Positions 1 to 8,390 of a DNA stretch of 64,000 nucleotides are shown piece by piece. The translations under genes were made by a program, and so were the position numbers. Position 1 is the first letter of the stretch, and each line of letters starts with the position of its first letter. Below the pieces are notes generated by a model. That model saw nothing but the letters and a program-made list of their open reading frames with translations, was not told the DNA's origin and did not search any database. The stretch comes from Amycolatopsis rifamycinica (GTDB lineage: Bacteria; Actinomycetota; Actinomycetes; Mycobacteriales; Pseudonocardiaceae): contig NZ_JMQI01000076.1 in the NCBI RefSeq assembly GCF_000695625.1, positions 1-64,000 on the forward strand, in the 5' to 3' direction.

Positions 1-398
1 CGGCGCACCGGGCCGTGGCCTTTTCACGTCGGGCGTCATCACGGTGAAAAGGTAAACGCCGAGCAAATTCCGCCGCGAGCACAATTTGCGCGGCGGAACG
101 TTTCCGGCGTCGCGTCGGTTAAAAACCTACTGACGACTTCCCCGGTTACGTCAATCGTGAGCGCGCGCACCGGCGGACACCCGCACCGCGCGGGCGTGGC
201 CCGGAACGAAAAGGGTCCTCCGGCTCCGAGGGGGAGGGAGAGCCGAAGGACCCCGTTAGTCGTAGCACATCGCCCGGCGGCTGTACACAGCTGCATACAC
301 GATCGTGTGACGGCCTGGCCGGCTTCCCGCCGTCGCGAAGGCCTCCCCGGCGGCTCGCGGACCCGGCCGGGACGGCCCGCGCGATCCTGGCGGGAGGC
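1..398. other. intergenic region with two inverted repeats
   Basis: I see no convincing gene here; the open frames in this stretch look like GC-bias artefacts. It holds an inverted repeat of CCTTTTCAC (19-27) with GTGAAAAGG (44-52), and a strong hairpin at 213-253 listed separately. The left neighbour lies outside the window, so the first repeat may be its terminator. Confidence 0.5.
209..253 (-). terminator. intrinsic terminator
   Basis: Arms 213-226 and 240-253 pair over 14 bp with one mismatch and a 13-nt loop. Read on the minus strand the hairpin is followed by CCCTTTTCG, a short T-run. It lies downstream of the minus-strand Cys-rich gene (399-608) and probably ends that transcript. Confidence 0.7.
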
Positions 399-608
399 TC
401 AGGAAGCCTGGCGCACCAGGGGTTTGCGGGACGAGTCCGCACAGCCGCAGCCACCGCCGACACCCCGGCAGTCGACGATCAGCGCGTGCCGCACGCGGTC
501 GCCGTCCGCACAGGCCGGTTCGGTGCACTCGGCGAATCCGCCTTCCGGGTGCACCACCAGCGTGCCGTGGCAGTGATCGATCCCGGCGTCACAAGAAGCA
601 CAGTCCAT
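399..608 (-). CDS. small Cys/His-rich protein (69 aa)
   Basis: A 69-residue protein with eight cysteines (C3, C6, C13, C28, C33, C47, C54, C56) and histidines at 12, 14, 20 and 41. The opening CxxC-x6-CH pattern suggests one or more bound zinc ions. There is no signal peptide or membrane segment, so it is probably cytosolic. ATG at 608 is chosen because it begins directly at the conserved-looking MDCASC segment; an AAAGG lies upstream. It sits about 110 nt downstream of ku on the same strand and is followed by a good terminator. I recognise the style of small actinobacterial zinc-ribbon-like proteins but not a named family, and assign no function. Confidence 0.7.
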   Translation of the reverse strand: MDCASCDAGIDHCHGTLVVHPEGGFAECTEPACADGDRVRHALIVDCRGVGGGCGCADSSRKPLVRQAS

Positions 609-717
609 GACCGGCCGCCTTTCGCGCGTGTGGACGACGTGTCCCACGGTAGGACCGGGAAGCGCGCGGGCGCGGGACTGCGGCGGCGTGTCGGCACGAC
701 CACCCGTCCGAGGCGGC

Positions 718-1596
718 TCAGGCGGGCTTCGGCGCCCGCTTGCGGGCGGCCGGCTTCTTCTTCGCCGGCTTGGCGTCCTCTTCGGACGCCTCCGAAGACG
801 CCTCCGAAGAGGACTGACGCGACTTCTTCGCGGCGTCCACACTGGCCTGCAGCGCCGCCATCAGGTCGACGACGTCGGCCTTGGCGGTGACGGCGGCGGG
901 CTTGGTCGTCTCGTCGCCGGCGACCTTGGCCTCGATCATCTCTTCCAGGGCCTCGCGGTAGTGGTCCTTGTACTTCTCCGGCTCGAACACCGGCTCGGCC
1001 AGCGAGTCGATCAGCGACCCGGCCATGGTGAGCTCCTGCGGCCGGATCTGCGGCGGGTCGTCCCGCAGGAACGGGAAGTCGGGCTCGCGGACCTCGTCCG
1101 GCCACAGCATCGTCGTCATCACCAGCACGTCGGCGTGCACGCGCAGCACCGCCATGCTCTCGCGCTGCCGGACCGCGACCTTCGCGATGGCCACCTGGCT
1201 CGACTTGTGCAGCGCGTCCCGCAGCACGACGTACGGCTTCACCGCGTTCTTCTGCGGCTCCAGGTAGTACGTCCGGTCGTACTGGATCGGGTCGATCGAC
1301 TCCAGCGGCACGAACTCCAGCACGTCGATCGTGCGCTGGGTGGACAGCGGCAGCTCGGCCATCTCGGCGTCGGTGATCACCACCATCTCGCCGTCCGGCA
1401 GCTCGTAGCCCTTGGCGATCTCGGCGTACGGCACTTCCTGGCCGTCGATCGTGCAGAACCGCTTGTACTGGATGCGGCCGCCGTCGGCCTCGTGCACCTG
1501 GCGCAGGGAGACGTTCTTGTTCTCGGTGGCCGCGTACATCTGGATCGGAATGCTGACCAGCCCGAAGGACACCGAGCCCTTCCACATCGCCCGCAT
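718..1596 (-). CDS. ku: Ku homodimer, DNA double-strand-break end-binding protein
   Basis: Bacterial Ku, 292 aa, binds DNA ends as a homodimer and recruits LigD for non-homologous end joining. The N-terminus (MRAMWKGSVSFGLVSIPI) is the family hallmark, and the single Ku core domain fills residues 1 to about 250. The C-terminal tail is Lys/Ala/Pro-rich (ending KKKPAARKRAPKPA), typical of actinobacterial Ku and used for DNA binding. ATG 1596 is preferred over GTG 1602 because GGAGG lies 8 nt before it. No full ligD is adjacent; a LigD-like protein is encoded 9 kb away at 10502-11578. Confidence 0.97.
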   Translation of the reverse strand: MRAMWKGSVSFGLVSIPIQMYAATENKNVSLRQVHEADGGRIQYKRFCTIDGQEVPYAEIAKGYELPDGEMVVITDAEMAELPLSTQRTIDVLEFVPLESIDPIQYDRTYYLEPQKNAVKPYVVLRDALHKSSQVAIAKVAVRQRESMAVLRVHADVLVMTTMLWPDEVREPDFPFLRDDPPQIRPQELTMAGSLIDSLAEPVFEPEKYKDHYREALEEMIEAKVAGDETTKPAAVTAKADVVDLMAALQASVDAAKKSRQSSSEASSEASEEDAKPAKKKPAARKRAPKPA

Positions 1597-1682
1597 GCCC
1601 ACTACCTCCGAGGTCCGCCTTCACGCTACGTGACAACCGTAGCCCGAATCGTCCCCCGGCGACAGTCCGCCGCGGCGTCGAT

Positions 1683-2909
1683 CTAGACCTCTGCCAGGTA
1701 TTTCTCCCAAAGTGCCGGATCCATGAACCAGTGCTGGAAGTCCGCCGGGTCGGTGAATCCGTTGGCGAACCGCCGGGCGACCGCGGGGTTCTCCCCCGCC
1801 ACCCCGAGGATCTGGAGCACGTGCGGAGGCGGCGGCAGGAGGAGCGCGTTGGTCCATTCGGTCACGTGCCGGGCGTACTCCCAGTAGCGCTCGAACGTCG
1901 CTTCCATCCACCCGGCGTCGAACGGCCCGTCGCCGCGCTCGACGATCGCGTCGAGGTAGGTCGCCGCGCAGTGGCTGGCGTTGTTCGAACCCTGCCCGGT
2001 GATCGGGTCGTTCGCCACGACGACGTCGGCCATGCCCAGCACGATCGCCCCGCCCGGCAAGGTGCCGACCGGGTGGCGGACCACCGGCGTGTACCCGCCC
2101 GCCAGCGTCGCCTTCGCGTCGGTCAGCTCGGCGTCGCGGCAGCGCTCGTACTCCCACGGCACGAACCGCCGCATGAGGTCCAGCAGCCGCCGGAAGTGCT
2201 CGTCCGGGCCCGGGTGGTCGTCGAAGCAGTCCAGCGGCCCGCCGGGCACGCCTTCGAAGAAGAGGATGTCGCAGTTCCCGCTCAGCGTGTACGCCGGGAT
2301 CATGAACAGCTCGCCGACGCCGGGGACGATGTTGAACCGGACCCCCATCTTGTCCGGGTGCTCCGGCCGGCGGCCCACCCCGTGGGCGTAGGCGAGCGAC
2401 AGCGCGCGCATCGGCTGGGTGTACGGCGAGCGCTCGGGCACCCGGTCGAACAGCTGGACCAGCTCGCCCTTGCCCGCCGAGATGACCACCAGGTCGTAGA
2501 GCCGGGCCAGCGCGTCCAGTTCGGACGTCATCACGCCGTGGATGACGAGCTTGCCGCCCCGGTCCTCGAACAGCTCGAGCCAGCCGGCCATCTTCACCCG
2601 CTGGTCCACCGACTGGGCGGGGTGGTCCAGCTCGGCGAACCAGTCGAGCGCGCGGCCGCCGTCCGGCGCGGCCACCGAGACACCGAGGCCCTCGACGTTG
2701 ACCGTCTCGGCCTCCCACAGGTTGATCCCGAGGTCGCGCTCGTGTTGCAGCGCGTCGTGGAACATGCACTGCGTCGACATCACCCGCCCGGACCGGATCT
2801 CCTCCGGCGTCCGCGCGGACATCACGGTGACGTCGTAGTCCTTCGCCAGCAGCCCGAGGGCCAGCTGCAGGCCGGACTGCCCGGCGCCCACGACCAGGAC
2901 CTTGCGCAT
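1683..2909 (-). CDS. FAD-dependent monooxygenase, styrene monooxygenase StyA-like
   Basis: A 408-aa flavoprotein starting with a Rossmann FAD-binding motif (GAGQSG, residues 8-13). The overall pattern resembles the StyA oxygenase component of two-component styrene/indole monooxygenases: an early 'GRVMSTQCMF' segment and 'DPITGQGSNNASHCA' near the second flavin contact. StyA enzymes epoxidise aromatic alkenes using FADH2 supplied by a StyB reductase; no reductase gene is visible in the window. ATG 2909 has GAGGAG 5 nt upstream. It begins 19 nt after the stop of the conservon GTPase gene on the same strand, so it is probably the last gene of that operon. Substrate is unknown. Confidence 0.85.
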   Translation of the reverse strand: MRKVLVVGAGQSGLQLALGLLAKDYDVTVMSARTPEEIRSGRVMSTQCMFHDALQHERDLGINLWEAETVNVEGLGVSVAAPDGGRALDWFAELDHPAQSVDQRVKMAGWLELFEDRGGKLVIHGVMTSELDALARLYDLVVISAGKGELVQLFDRVPERSPYTQPMRALSLAYAHGVGRRPEHPDKMGVRFNIVPGVGELFMIPAYTLSGNCDILFFEGVPGGPLDCFDDHPGPDEHFRRLLDLMRRFVPWEYERCRDAELTDAKATLAGGYTPVVRHPVGTLPGGAIVLGMADVVVANDPITGQGSNNASHCAATYLDAIVERGDGPFDAGWMEATFERYWEYARHVTEWTNALLLPPPPHVLQILGVAGENPAVARRFANGFTDPADFQHWFMDPALWEKYLAEV

Positions 2910-2928
2910 GGAGCTCCTCTTCCGGGGT

Positions 2929-3555
2929 TCAGGCGTGCGGGGCGCTGCCGGCGAGCTCGCGGCCCGCCGGGCCGGAGAGCACGGCCAGCGACAGCGTGTG
3001 GCCGACCAGTTCGGTCAGGGTGGCGATCGTCGACGCGCGGTCGCGGGCGTCGCAGGTGACCAGCGGGACGCTCGGGTCGAGCGCGAGAGCGTCCCGCACC
3101 TCTTCGAGGTCGTGCACCGGCATGCCTTCGAACTGGTTGACCGCGACGATGAACGGCAGCTCGGAGTCGTTCTCGAAGTAGTTGATCGCCGCGAACGACT
3201 CGTCGATCCGGCTCGTGTCGACCAGCACGACCGCGCCGAGCGCGCCGCGGCTGAGGTCGTCCCACAGGAACCAGAACCGCGCCTGCCCCGGCGTGCCGAA
3301 CAGGTACAGCAGCAGGTCCGGGCGCAGCGTGATCCGCCCGAAGTCCATCGCCACCGTGGTGGTCGACTTGTTGCCCGGCGGCAGGTCGTCGACGCCTTCC
3401 CCGGCTTCGGTCATCCACGCTTCGTTGCTCATCGGCGGCACCTCCGACACCGCACCGACGAAGGTGGTCTTGCCGACACCGAAGCCCCCGGCGACGACGA
3501 TCTTCGCGGAGATCGTCAGCAGATCGCCCTCAGGCGGGGAGCCGCTTGAGCCCAT
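2929..3555 (-). CDS. cvnD: CvnD-type Ras-like GTPase of a conservon
   Basis: A 208-aa member of the ATP/GTP-binding proteins that close actinobacterial conservons. The P-loop GGFGVGKT is at residues 23-30; 'LFGTPGQARFWFLWD' corresponds to the DxxG/switch II region, and 'VAVNQFEG' stands where NKxD is expected (N-Q-F-E). In known conservons the four proteins form a membrane-linked complex compared with eukaryotic G-protein signalling. ATG 3555 is used; a longer frame upstream overlaps the DUF742 gene too far to be likely. The start overlaps the end of the DUF742 gene by 26 nt, as in other conservons. Confidence 0.93.
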   Translation of the reverse strand: MGSSGSPPEGDLLTISAKIVVAGGFGVGKTTFVGAVSEVPPMSNEAWMTEAGEGVDDLPPGNKSTTTVAMDFGRITLRPDLLLYLFGTPGQARFWFLWDDLSRGALGAVVLVDTSRIDESFAAINYFENDSELPFIVAVNQFEGMPVHDLEEVRDALALDPSVPLVTCDARDRASTIATLTELVGHTLSLAVLSGPAGRELAGSAPHA

Positions 3556-3934
3556 CAAGGATCCTCTCGAGCACGTTGGTGTCGTGGTGGTAGGCGTGCG
3601 CGGTGGGGTGGACGAACACCGCACCCTGGGAGGCGAGGTCGCCGAGCAGCACCCGCACGACGCCCAGCGGCAGGTCCAGCCCGACCGACAGCTCGGCCAC
3701 CGAGCAGCGCACCCGGGCGCGTTCGTAGAGCGAGCGCGACTCGGGCATCAGCGTGTCGCTCAGCGCCGGGTCGTACTGCGGCACCGAGATCAGCGTCTCC
3801 ACCAGCAGCTGGTGCCGCGTGCCGGTGCGGCCGCCGGTCAGCGCGTACGCGCGGATCCGGCGGTGCCGGCGCGGCAGGGTGGTGTCCGGCGGGTTGTCCG
3901 AAGGGGACACTGGCATCACATCCTGGTCGGGCAC
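3530..3934 (-). CDS. cvnC: CvnC-type DUF742 protein
   Basis: A 134-aa DUF742 protein, third member of the conservon. Recognisable family segments are 'RIRAYALTGGRT' (about residues 27-38) and 'LSVGLDLPLGVVRVLLGDL', a winged-helix-like segment. Members interact with the roadblock protein and GTPase of the same cluster. The GTG at 3934 is 4 nt beyond the roadblock stop; an ATG six codons later (3916) is an alternative start. The 3' end overlaps cvnD. Confidence 0.92.
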   Translation of the reverse strand: MPDQDVMPVSPSDNPPDTTLPRRHRRIRAYALTGGRTGTRHQLLVETLISVPQYDPALSDTLMPESRSLYERARVRCSVAELSVGLDLPLGVVRVLLGDLASQGAVFVHPTAHAYHHDTNVLERILDGLKRLPA

Positions 3935-3938
3935 GGCA

Positions 3939-4376
3939 TCACATCCGGGGCCGGCGCGCGGTCAGCACCTGCCGCAGCTCCGCGCGCACCTCGGGGGTGA
4001 GCGCGTGGCCGGCGTTGGTGATGAACTGGGTCATCTCGTAGGCGACCACCTTCATGTCCGCCTCGCCCGAGGTCAGCACCGCGAGCCCGGCGCCGGACCC
4101 GATGCCCATGAACAGGAAGTAGCCGTGGGTGAGCCGGATGATGATCTGCTCGCAGGCGCCCTTGCCGAACAGCGCCGCGCTGTTGCCGGCCAGCGAGAGC
4201 AGGCCGCTGGCGATCGCGGCGAGCTGTTCGGCCTCGGCCTCGCCGACCGAGTCCGAGGCGGTGAGCGGGAAGCCGTCCACGCTCATGATCAGCGCGTGGC
4301 TGACGCCGTGGACCTTGCGCACGAAGTCGTCGAGCAGCCAGGCGAAGTTCGCCGTGGCCGGTTGGGGGGCGGTCAC
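3939..4376 (-). CDS. cvnB: CvnB-type roadblock/LC7 protein
   Basis: A 145-aa Roadblock/LC7 domain protein (MglB-like), second gene of the conservon. The fold is indicated by 'FAWLLDDFVRKVHGVSHALIMSVDGFP' split as a helix then a strand around residues 11-37, followed by the G/A-rich 'LSLAGNSAALFGKG' segment. Such proteins regulate or scaffold small GTPases, here presumably CvnD. The GTG start at 4376 overlaps the cvnA stop by 4 nt (GTGA), indicating translational coupling. Confidence 0.94.
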   Translation of the reverse strand: MTAPQPATANFAWLLDDFVRKVHGVSHALIMSVDGFPLTASDSVGEAEAEQLAAIASGLLSLAGNSAALFGKGACEQIIIRLTHGYFLFMGIGSGAGLAVLTSGEADMKVVAYEMTQFITNAGHALTPEVRAELRQVLTARRPRM

Positions 4377-5632
4377 CGGGTGGTTCCTCCGGGCGTGTCG
4401 TCCTGCCGGGTGCGGTTCTCCGCGCGCGCCGCCTGCTCGCCGTCGGCGAACGCGCCGAGGTCGGCGAGCAGCCGCTCGTGCCCGGCGGGGTCACCGGCCG
4501 GCGCGGACGGCGGGGGTGGTGGCGGTTCCGGTGCGGCCCCGCGGATGCTGCCGGGCACGCGGCGCGGCAGGCCGTTCGCCGTGGTCCCGCCGACGGTCCC
4601 GGCGACCGGGCGCGGCCGCGGGCTGGGCTTGCGCGGTGCCACCGGCTCCGGCGCCGTCTCCCGGGAGAAGGTGCCCGCCCGGCGGCGCGGCAGCCCGCCG
4701 ACGGTGGCCGGCTCGCGGCCGGCGCCGGGCTTGACCGGTTCCACGGTGACGGTCCGCGTGCCCGACCAGGCGTGCTCGGCGAGCTCGGTGACGACGCCGG
4801 TGGGCAGCAGCACGGTGGCCACCGTGCCGTGCGGGCTGCGCCGGTCGAGCCGCACGGTCACGCCGTGCCGGGCGGCCAGGCGGGCGACCACGGCGAGCCC
4901 CATGTGCCGCGCCGAGGCGTCGTCGAGGTCGCCGCCCGCGGCCAGCCGTGCGTTGAGGTCCCCGATGCGGTCGGCGGGGATGCCGATGCCCTCGTCCTCG
5001 ATCCGGACGAGGACGCTGCCCTGCTCGGTCAGGTGCGCGCTGACGTGCACCGGCGAGCTGGGCGAGGACTGGTTGGCGGCGTTGTCGAACAGCTCCGCCA
5101 GCACCCGGCCCAGGTCTTCGGCGGCGAACCCGACGATGCCGAGGTTGACCACGCGGCCGATGGTGATCCGGGCGTAGTGGTTGATCGACGACATCGCCTC
5201 GCGCATCAGGTCGAGCACCGACGTCGCGCGGGCGGCGTCGTCGGCGGTGTCCTGCCCGGCCAGCACGCGCAGGTTCTCGGCGTTGCGCCGCAGCCGCGTG
5301 GCGAGGTGGTCGAGCTGGTAGAGCTCGGCGAGGCGGTGGTGGTCCTCCTCCCCCGCCTCCAGCTCTTCCAGCCGCGCGAGGAGCTGGTCGAGGAGGTTGA
5401 GGTCACGCAGGGCGACGCTGGCGCAGATCTCGGCCAGCACGCCTTCGCCGGACGGCGCCGAGGGCTCCGGCTCGGCCGGCTCCGGCCGGGCCTGCTCCAC
5501 GAACGCCGGGCCGGCCGCGGGCTCGTACCCGGGGTGCTTCGGCGGCGCGGTGAGGAACTGCGCGGCGGCGACGCGGGAGCGGTCCAGCAGGACGCGTGAT
5601 CGATCCAGGAGTTCCCGGGCCCGGCTCGCCAT
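4373..5632 (-). CDS. cvnA: CvnA-type sensor kinase-like protein, soluble form
   Basis: A 419-aa first gene of the conservon with a C-terminal HATPase_c domain. The N-box is 'ELFDNAANQSS' and the G1 box 'EDEGIGI'; a DHp-like helix precedes them around 'LYQLDHLATRLRRNAENLRVLAG'. The rest is a Pro/Gly-rich tail. Typical CvnA proteins carry N-terminal transmembrane helices and an extracytoplasmic domain, but this one starts with a short Arg-rich segment and I see no hydrophobic helix. ATG 5632 is chosen because it is the first in-frame start after AAGGAAG; the long frame upstream has no homology-like content. It is therefore a shortened, apparently soluble version. Confidence 0.9.
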   Translation of the reverse strand: MASRARELLDRSRVLLDRSRVAAAQFLTAPPKHPGYEPAAGPAFVEQARPEPAEPEPSAPSGEGVLAEICASVALRDLNLLDQLLARLEELEAGEEDHHRLAELYQLDHLATRLRRNAENLRVLAGQDTADDAARATSVLDLMREAMSSINHYARITIGRVVNLGIVGFAAEDLGRVLAELFDNAANQSSPSSPVHVSAHLTEQGSVLVRIEDEGIGIPADRIGDLNARLAAGGDLDDASARHMGLAVVARLAARHGVTVRLDRRSPHGTVATVLLPTGVVTELAEHAWSGTRTVTVEPVKPGAGREPATVGGLPRRRAGTFSRETAPEPVAPRKPSPRPRPVAGTVGGTTANGLPRRVPGSIRGAAPEPPPPPPSAPAGDPAGHERLLADLGAFADGEQAARAENRTRQDDTPGGTTR

Positions 5633-5994
5633 GTGGTCCCACTTCTTCCTTGATCGGTTCGAAAACGACGGTGCTGCGAAACGACTGTGCCGCCGGACCC
5701 CGGCGGCGATGCGGGACATGCAAGCAGAAAGGTTCGTGGGATGTCCACACGCGGTCTTCGCACGATCGCGGTCCGTGATCACGATTTCGGAGCGTCGCTG
5801 CTGGTGAGCGCAGTGGATTAGGCCATTCGGTTCAATTTTGCAAATTGCGGGTCGCAACACTGCGCACACGGCCCCCGAACCCGCAGCTGAGGCGGGCCCT
5901 GAGCGCGAACGCCCTGGTCGTGCCCGATTTGTCGTAAACTTGCGTGCCACGCAATTTTTTGCGTGGCACGCAAGTTTTTCGCTACACTCTGCGC
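5633..5994. other. divergent intergenic region cvnA / TetR
   Basis: About 360 bp between the divergent cvnA and tetR genes without a convincing coding frame. It holds an AT-rich palindrome at 5833-5847 (CAATTT-TGC-AAATTG), and, next to tetR, the twin operator at 5940-5973 listed separately. The AT content is well above its surroundings, so it probably carries the cvn operon promoter, which I cannot place exactly. Confidence 0.5.
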
Positions 5995-5995
5995 A
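5936..5995 (+). promoter_or_regulatory. TetR operator pair and promoter, leaderless start
   Basis: Two copies of the 15-bp palindrome TTGCGTGSCACGCAA lie at 5940-5954 and 5959-5973, centres 19 bp apart; together they form an 18-bp perfect inverted repeat (5936-5953 / 5960-5977). A -35-like TTGCGT (5959-5964) lies inside the second copy, 18 bp before a -10-like TACACT (5983-5988). The tetR ATG (5995) is 7 nt after the -10, so the mRNA is probably leaderless. Binding by the encoded TetR protein would block this promoter: autorepression is the obvious inference. Confidence 0.8.
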
Positions 5996-6663
5996 TGCCG
6001 CCGCAAGAACCACCGAAGCTGACGCTGCGCGAGCGGAAGAAGCGCGAAGCCCGCCGAGCCCTCGCCCAGGCCGCGTTGCGGCTGACGCTGGAGCGGGGGC
6101 TGGAGAACGTCCGGGTGGAGGACATCGCCCACGAAGTGGGTGTCTCCCCCCGCACGTTCAACAACTACTTTTCCAGCAAGGAGCAGGCGGTCTGTTCGGT
6201 GGTCGCCGACCGGCACGAGGGGATGCGCGAGGCCCTGCTCGCCCGGCCGGCGGGCGAGCCGCTCTGGGAGTCCGTCAAGCAGGCGGTCCTCGAGCAATAT
6301 TCGCGTGATGGCGAGCCGGATCGCGCGTATGTTGCGCGTATCCGGGAGCTGATGGGCCAGCTCATGCTGCGTGGCGAGTTCCTGAACGCCCACGCGGCGG
6401 TCGAGCGGGTCCTTGCCGAAACGATCGCGAACCGGGTGGGCGGTGTGGACCACCTGCTGTGCCGGCTGATGGCCTCCTCGGTGGAAAGCGCCGTCCGCGT
6501 CGCCTTCGTCAACTGGTTCACCGAAGGCGAACCGCTCCTGCCGACCCTGGAGCGGCTGCTGGACGAGCTGGCCGCCGGGATGCCGACCCTGACCGGCGGC
6601 GGCACCGCACCGGAACCGAACCCGAACACCACCACCACTCCACTGGGGGAATCGTTGTGCTAG
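5995..6663 (+). CDS. TetR-family transcriptional regulator
   Basis: A 222-aa TetR-type regulator. The N-terminal HTH is clear: 'RVEDIAHEVGVSPRTFNNYF' (about residues 39-58) followed by 'SSKEQAV'. The C-terminal ligand-binding half ('FVNWFTEGEPLLPTLERLLDELAAGM') resembles regulators in the MftR/AcrR-like group of actinobacteria. It reads into a two-gene ABC exporter with a 7-nt overlap, so it probably controls export of a drug or metabolite that acts as inducer. The ATG at 5995 is chosen because a -10 element lies 7 nt upstream; a longer frame would start inside the operator. Confidence 0.93.
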   Translation: MPPQEPPKLTLRERKKREARRALAQAALRLTLERGLENVRVEDIAHEVGVSPRTFNNYFSSKEQAVCSVVADRHEGMREALLARPAGEPLWESVKQAVLEQYSRDGEPDRAYVARIRELMGQLMLRGEFLNAHAAVERVLAETIANRVGGVDHLLCRLMASSVESAVRVAFVNWFTEGEPLLPTLERLLDELAAGMPTLTGGGTAPEPNPNTTTTPLGESLC

Positions 6664-8390
6664 TCAAGCTCCTGCGCAGCCACCTGCGCCCGTACCGGGG
6701 CACCCTGTGGGTGATCGTCGCGCTCCAGCTGGTGCAGACGATCGCCATGCTCTACCTGCCGACGCTGAACGCCGACATCGTCGACAACGGCCTGATCAAG
6801 GGCGACATGCCCTACATCCTGCGGGTCGGCGCGATGATGCTCGCCGTCACGCTGGCCCAGATCGCCGGCTCGATCGGCGCGGTGTACTTCGGCGCGCGCA
6901 CGGCGATGGCGATCGGCCGGGACATCCGCGCCGGGGTCTTCCACCGGGTGCAGGACTTCTCGGCCCGCGAGGTCGGCCAGTTCGGCACGCCGTCGCTGAT
7001 CACCCGTACCACCAACGACGTCCAGCAGGTCCAGATGCTGGTGCTGATGACGCTCACGCTGATGGTGTCCGCGCCGATCATGTGCGTCGGCGGCATCATC
7101 CTGGCGCTGAACCTCGACGTCCCGCTGTCGTCGCTGCTGCTGGTCATCGTGCCCGTGCTCGCCGTCTCGGTCGGCCTGATCATCGCCAAGATGCGTCCGG
7201 CGTTCCGGCTGATGCAGGAGCGCATCGACCGGATCAACCAGATCCTGCGCGAGCAGATCATGGGCATCCGGGTCATCCGCGCGTTCGTCCGCGATTCCCG
7301 CGAGCGGCAGCGCTTCGACGTCGCGAACGACGAACTGCTCACCGTGTCGCTGCGGGTCGGGCGGCTCATGGCGCTGATGTTCCCGATCGTGATGCTGGTG
7401 ATGAACGCCTCCAGCGTCGCGGTGCTGTGGTTCGGCGGGCAGCGGATCGACTCCGGCAGCATGCAGATCGGCGCGATGACGGCGTTCCTGTCCTACCTGC
7501 TGCAGATCCTGATGGCCGTCATGATGGCCACGTTCATGTTCATGATGGTGCCGCGCGCGGAAGTCAGCGCCGAGCGGATCAGCGAGGTGCTCGACACCCC
7601 GTCGAGCGTCCGGCCGCCGGTGTCGCCGATCCGCCCGGGCGCGGTGCACGGGCACCTGGAGCTCTCCGGCGTGGAGTTCCGGTACCCGGGCGCGGAAAAG
7701 CCGGTGCTGTGCGACATTTCGCTGGTCGGGCGGCCGGGTGAGACCACCGCGGTGATCGGGTCGACCGGAACCGGCAAGACCACGCTGCTCAACCTGATCC
7801 CCCGGCTGATGGACGCCACCGCCGGCACGGTGAAGGTCGACGGTGTCGACGTGCGCGACCTCGACCCGGACGTGCTCGCCCGCGCGGTCGGGCTGGTGCC
7901 GCAGAAGCCGTACCTGTTCGCCGGCACGGTGGCGAGCAACCTGCGCTACGGCAACCCGGACGCGACCGACGAAGAACTCTGGCACGCGCTGGAAGTGGCG
8001 CAGGGCAAGGACTTCGTCGAAGCGATGGCCGAGGGGCTCGACGCCCCGATCGCCCAGGGCGGCACGAACGTCTCGGGCGGGCAGCGGCAGCGGCTCGCGA
8101 TCGCCCGGATGCTGGTGCACAAACCGGAGATCTACCTGTTCGACGACTCGTTCTCGGCGCTCGACTACGCGACGGACGCGGCCCTGCGCCGCGCGCTGGT
8201 GTCGGAGACGAAGGACGCGACGGTGGTCATCGTCGCGCAGCGGGTCAGCACCATCCGGAACGCCGACCGGATCATCGTCCTCGACGAGGGCCGCGTCGTC
8301 GGCACCGGCACCCACCACGAACTCATGGACGGCAACGAAACCTACCGGGAGATCGTGCTGTCCCAGCTCACCGAACAGGAGGCGGCGTGA
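6657..8390 (+). CDS. ABC exporter half-transporter, degenerate-site subunit
   Basis: A 577-aa membrane-NBD half exporter: six membrane helices in residues 1 to about 310, then an ATPase domain. Walker A is GSTGTGKTT and the signature VSGGQ is canonical, but the Walker B end reads 'LFDDSFSALD', so the catalytic Glu is Asp, and the H-loop is 'IVAQRVSTI' with Gln in place of His. These are the substitutions of the non-hydrolysing site in heterodimeric exporters such as BmrCD and TM287/288. GTG 6657 has GGGGGA 6 nt upstream and overlaps the tetR stop. It is translationally coupled to the partner gene (GTGA). Confidence 0.95.
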   Translation: MLVKLLRSHLRPYRGTLWVIVALQLVQTIAMLYLPTLNADIVDNGLIKGDMPYILRVGAMMLAVTLAQIAGSIGAVYFGARTAMAIGRDIRAGVFHRVQDFSAREVGQFGTPSLITRTTNDVQQVQMLVLMTLTLMVSAPIMCVGGIILALNLDVPLSSLLLVIVPVLAVSVGLIIAKMRPAFRLMQERIDRINQILREQIMGIRVIRAFVRDSRERQRFDVANDELLTVSLRVGRLMALMFPIVMLVMNASSVAVLWFGGQRIDSGSMQIGAMTAFLSYLLQILMAVMMATFMFMMVPRAEVSAERISEVLDTPSSVRPPVSPIRPGAVHGHLELSGVEFRYPGAEKPVLCDISLVGRPGETTAVIGSTGTGKTTLLNLIPRLMDATAGTVKVDGVDVRDLDPDVLARAVGLVPQKPYLFAGTVASNLRYGNPDATDEELWHALEVAQGKDFVEAMAEGLDAPIAQGGTNVSGGQRQRLAIARMLVHKPEIYLFDDSFSALDYATDAALRRALVSETKDATVVIVAQRVSTIRNADRIIVLDEGRVVGTGTHHELMDGNETYREIVLSQLTEQEAA

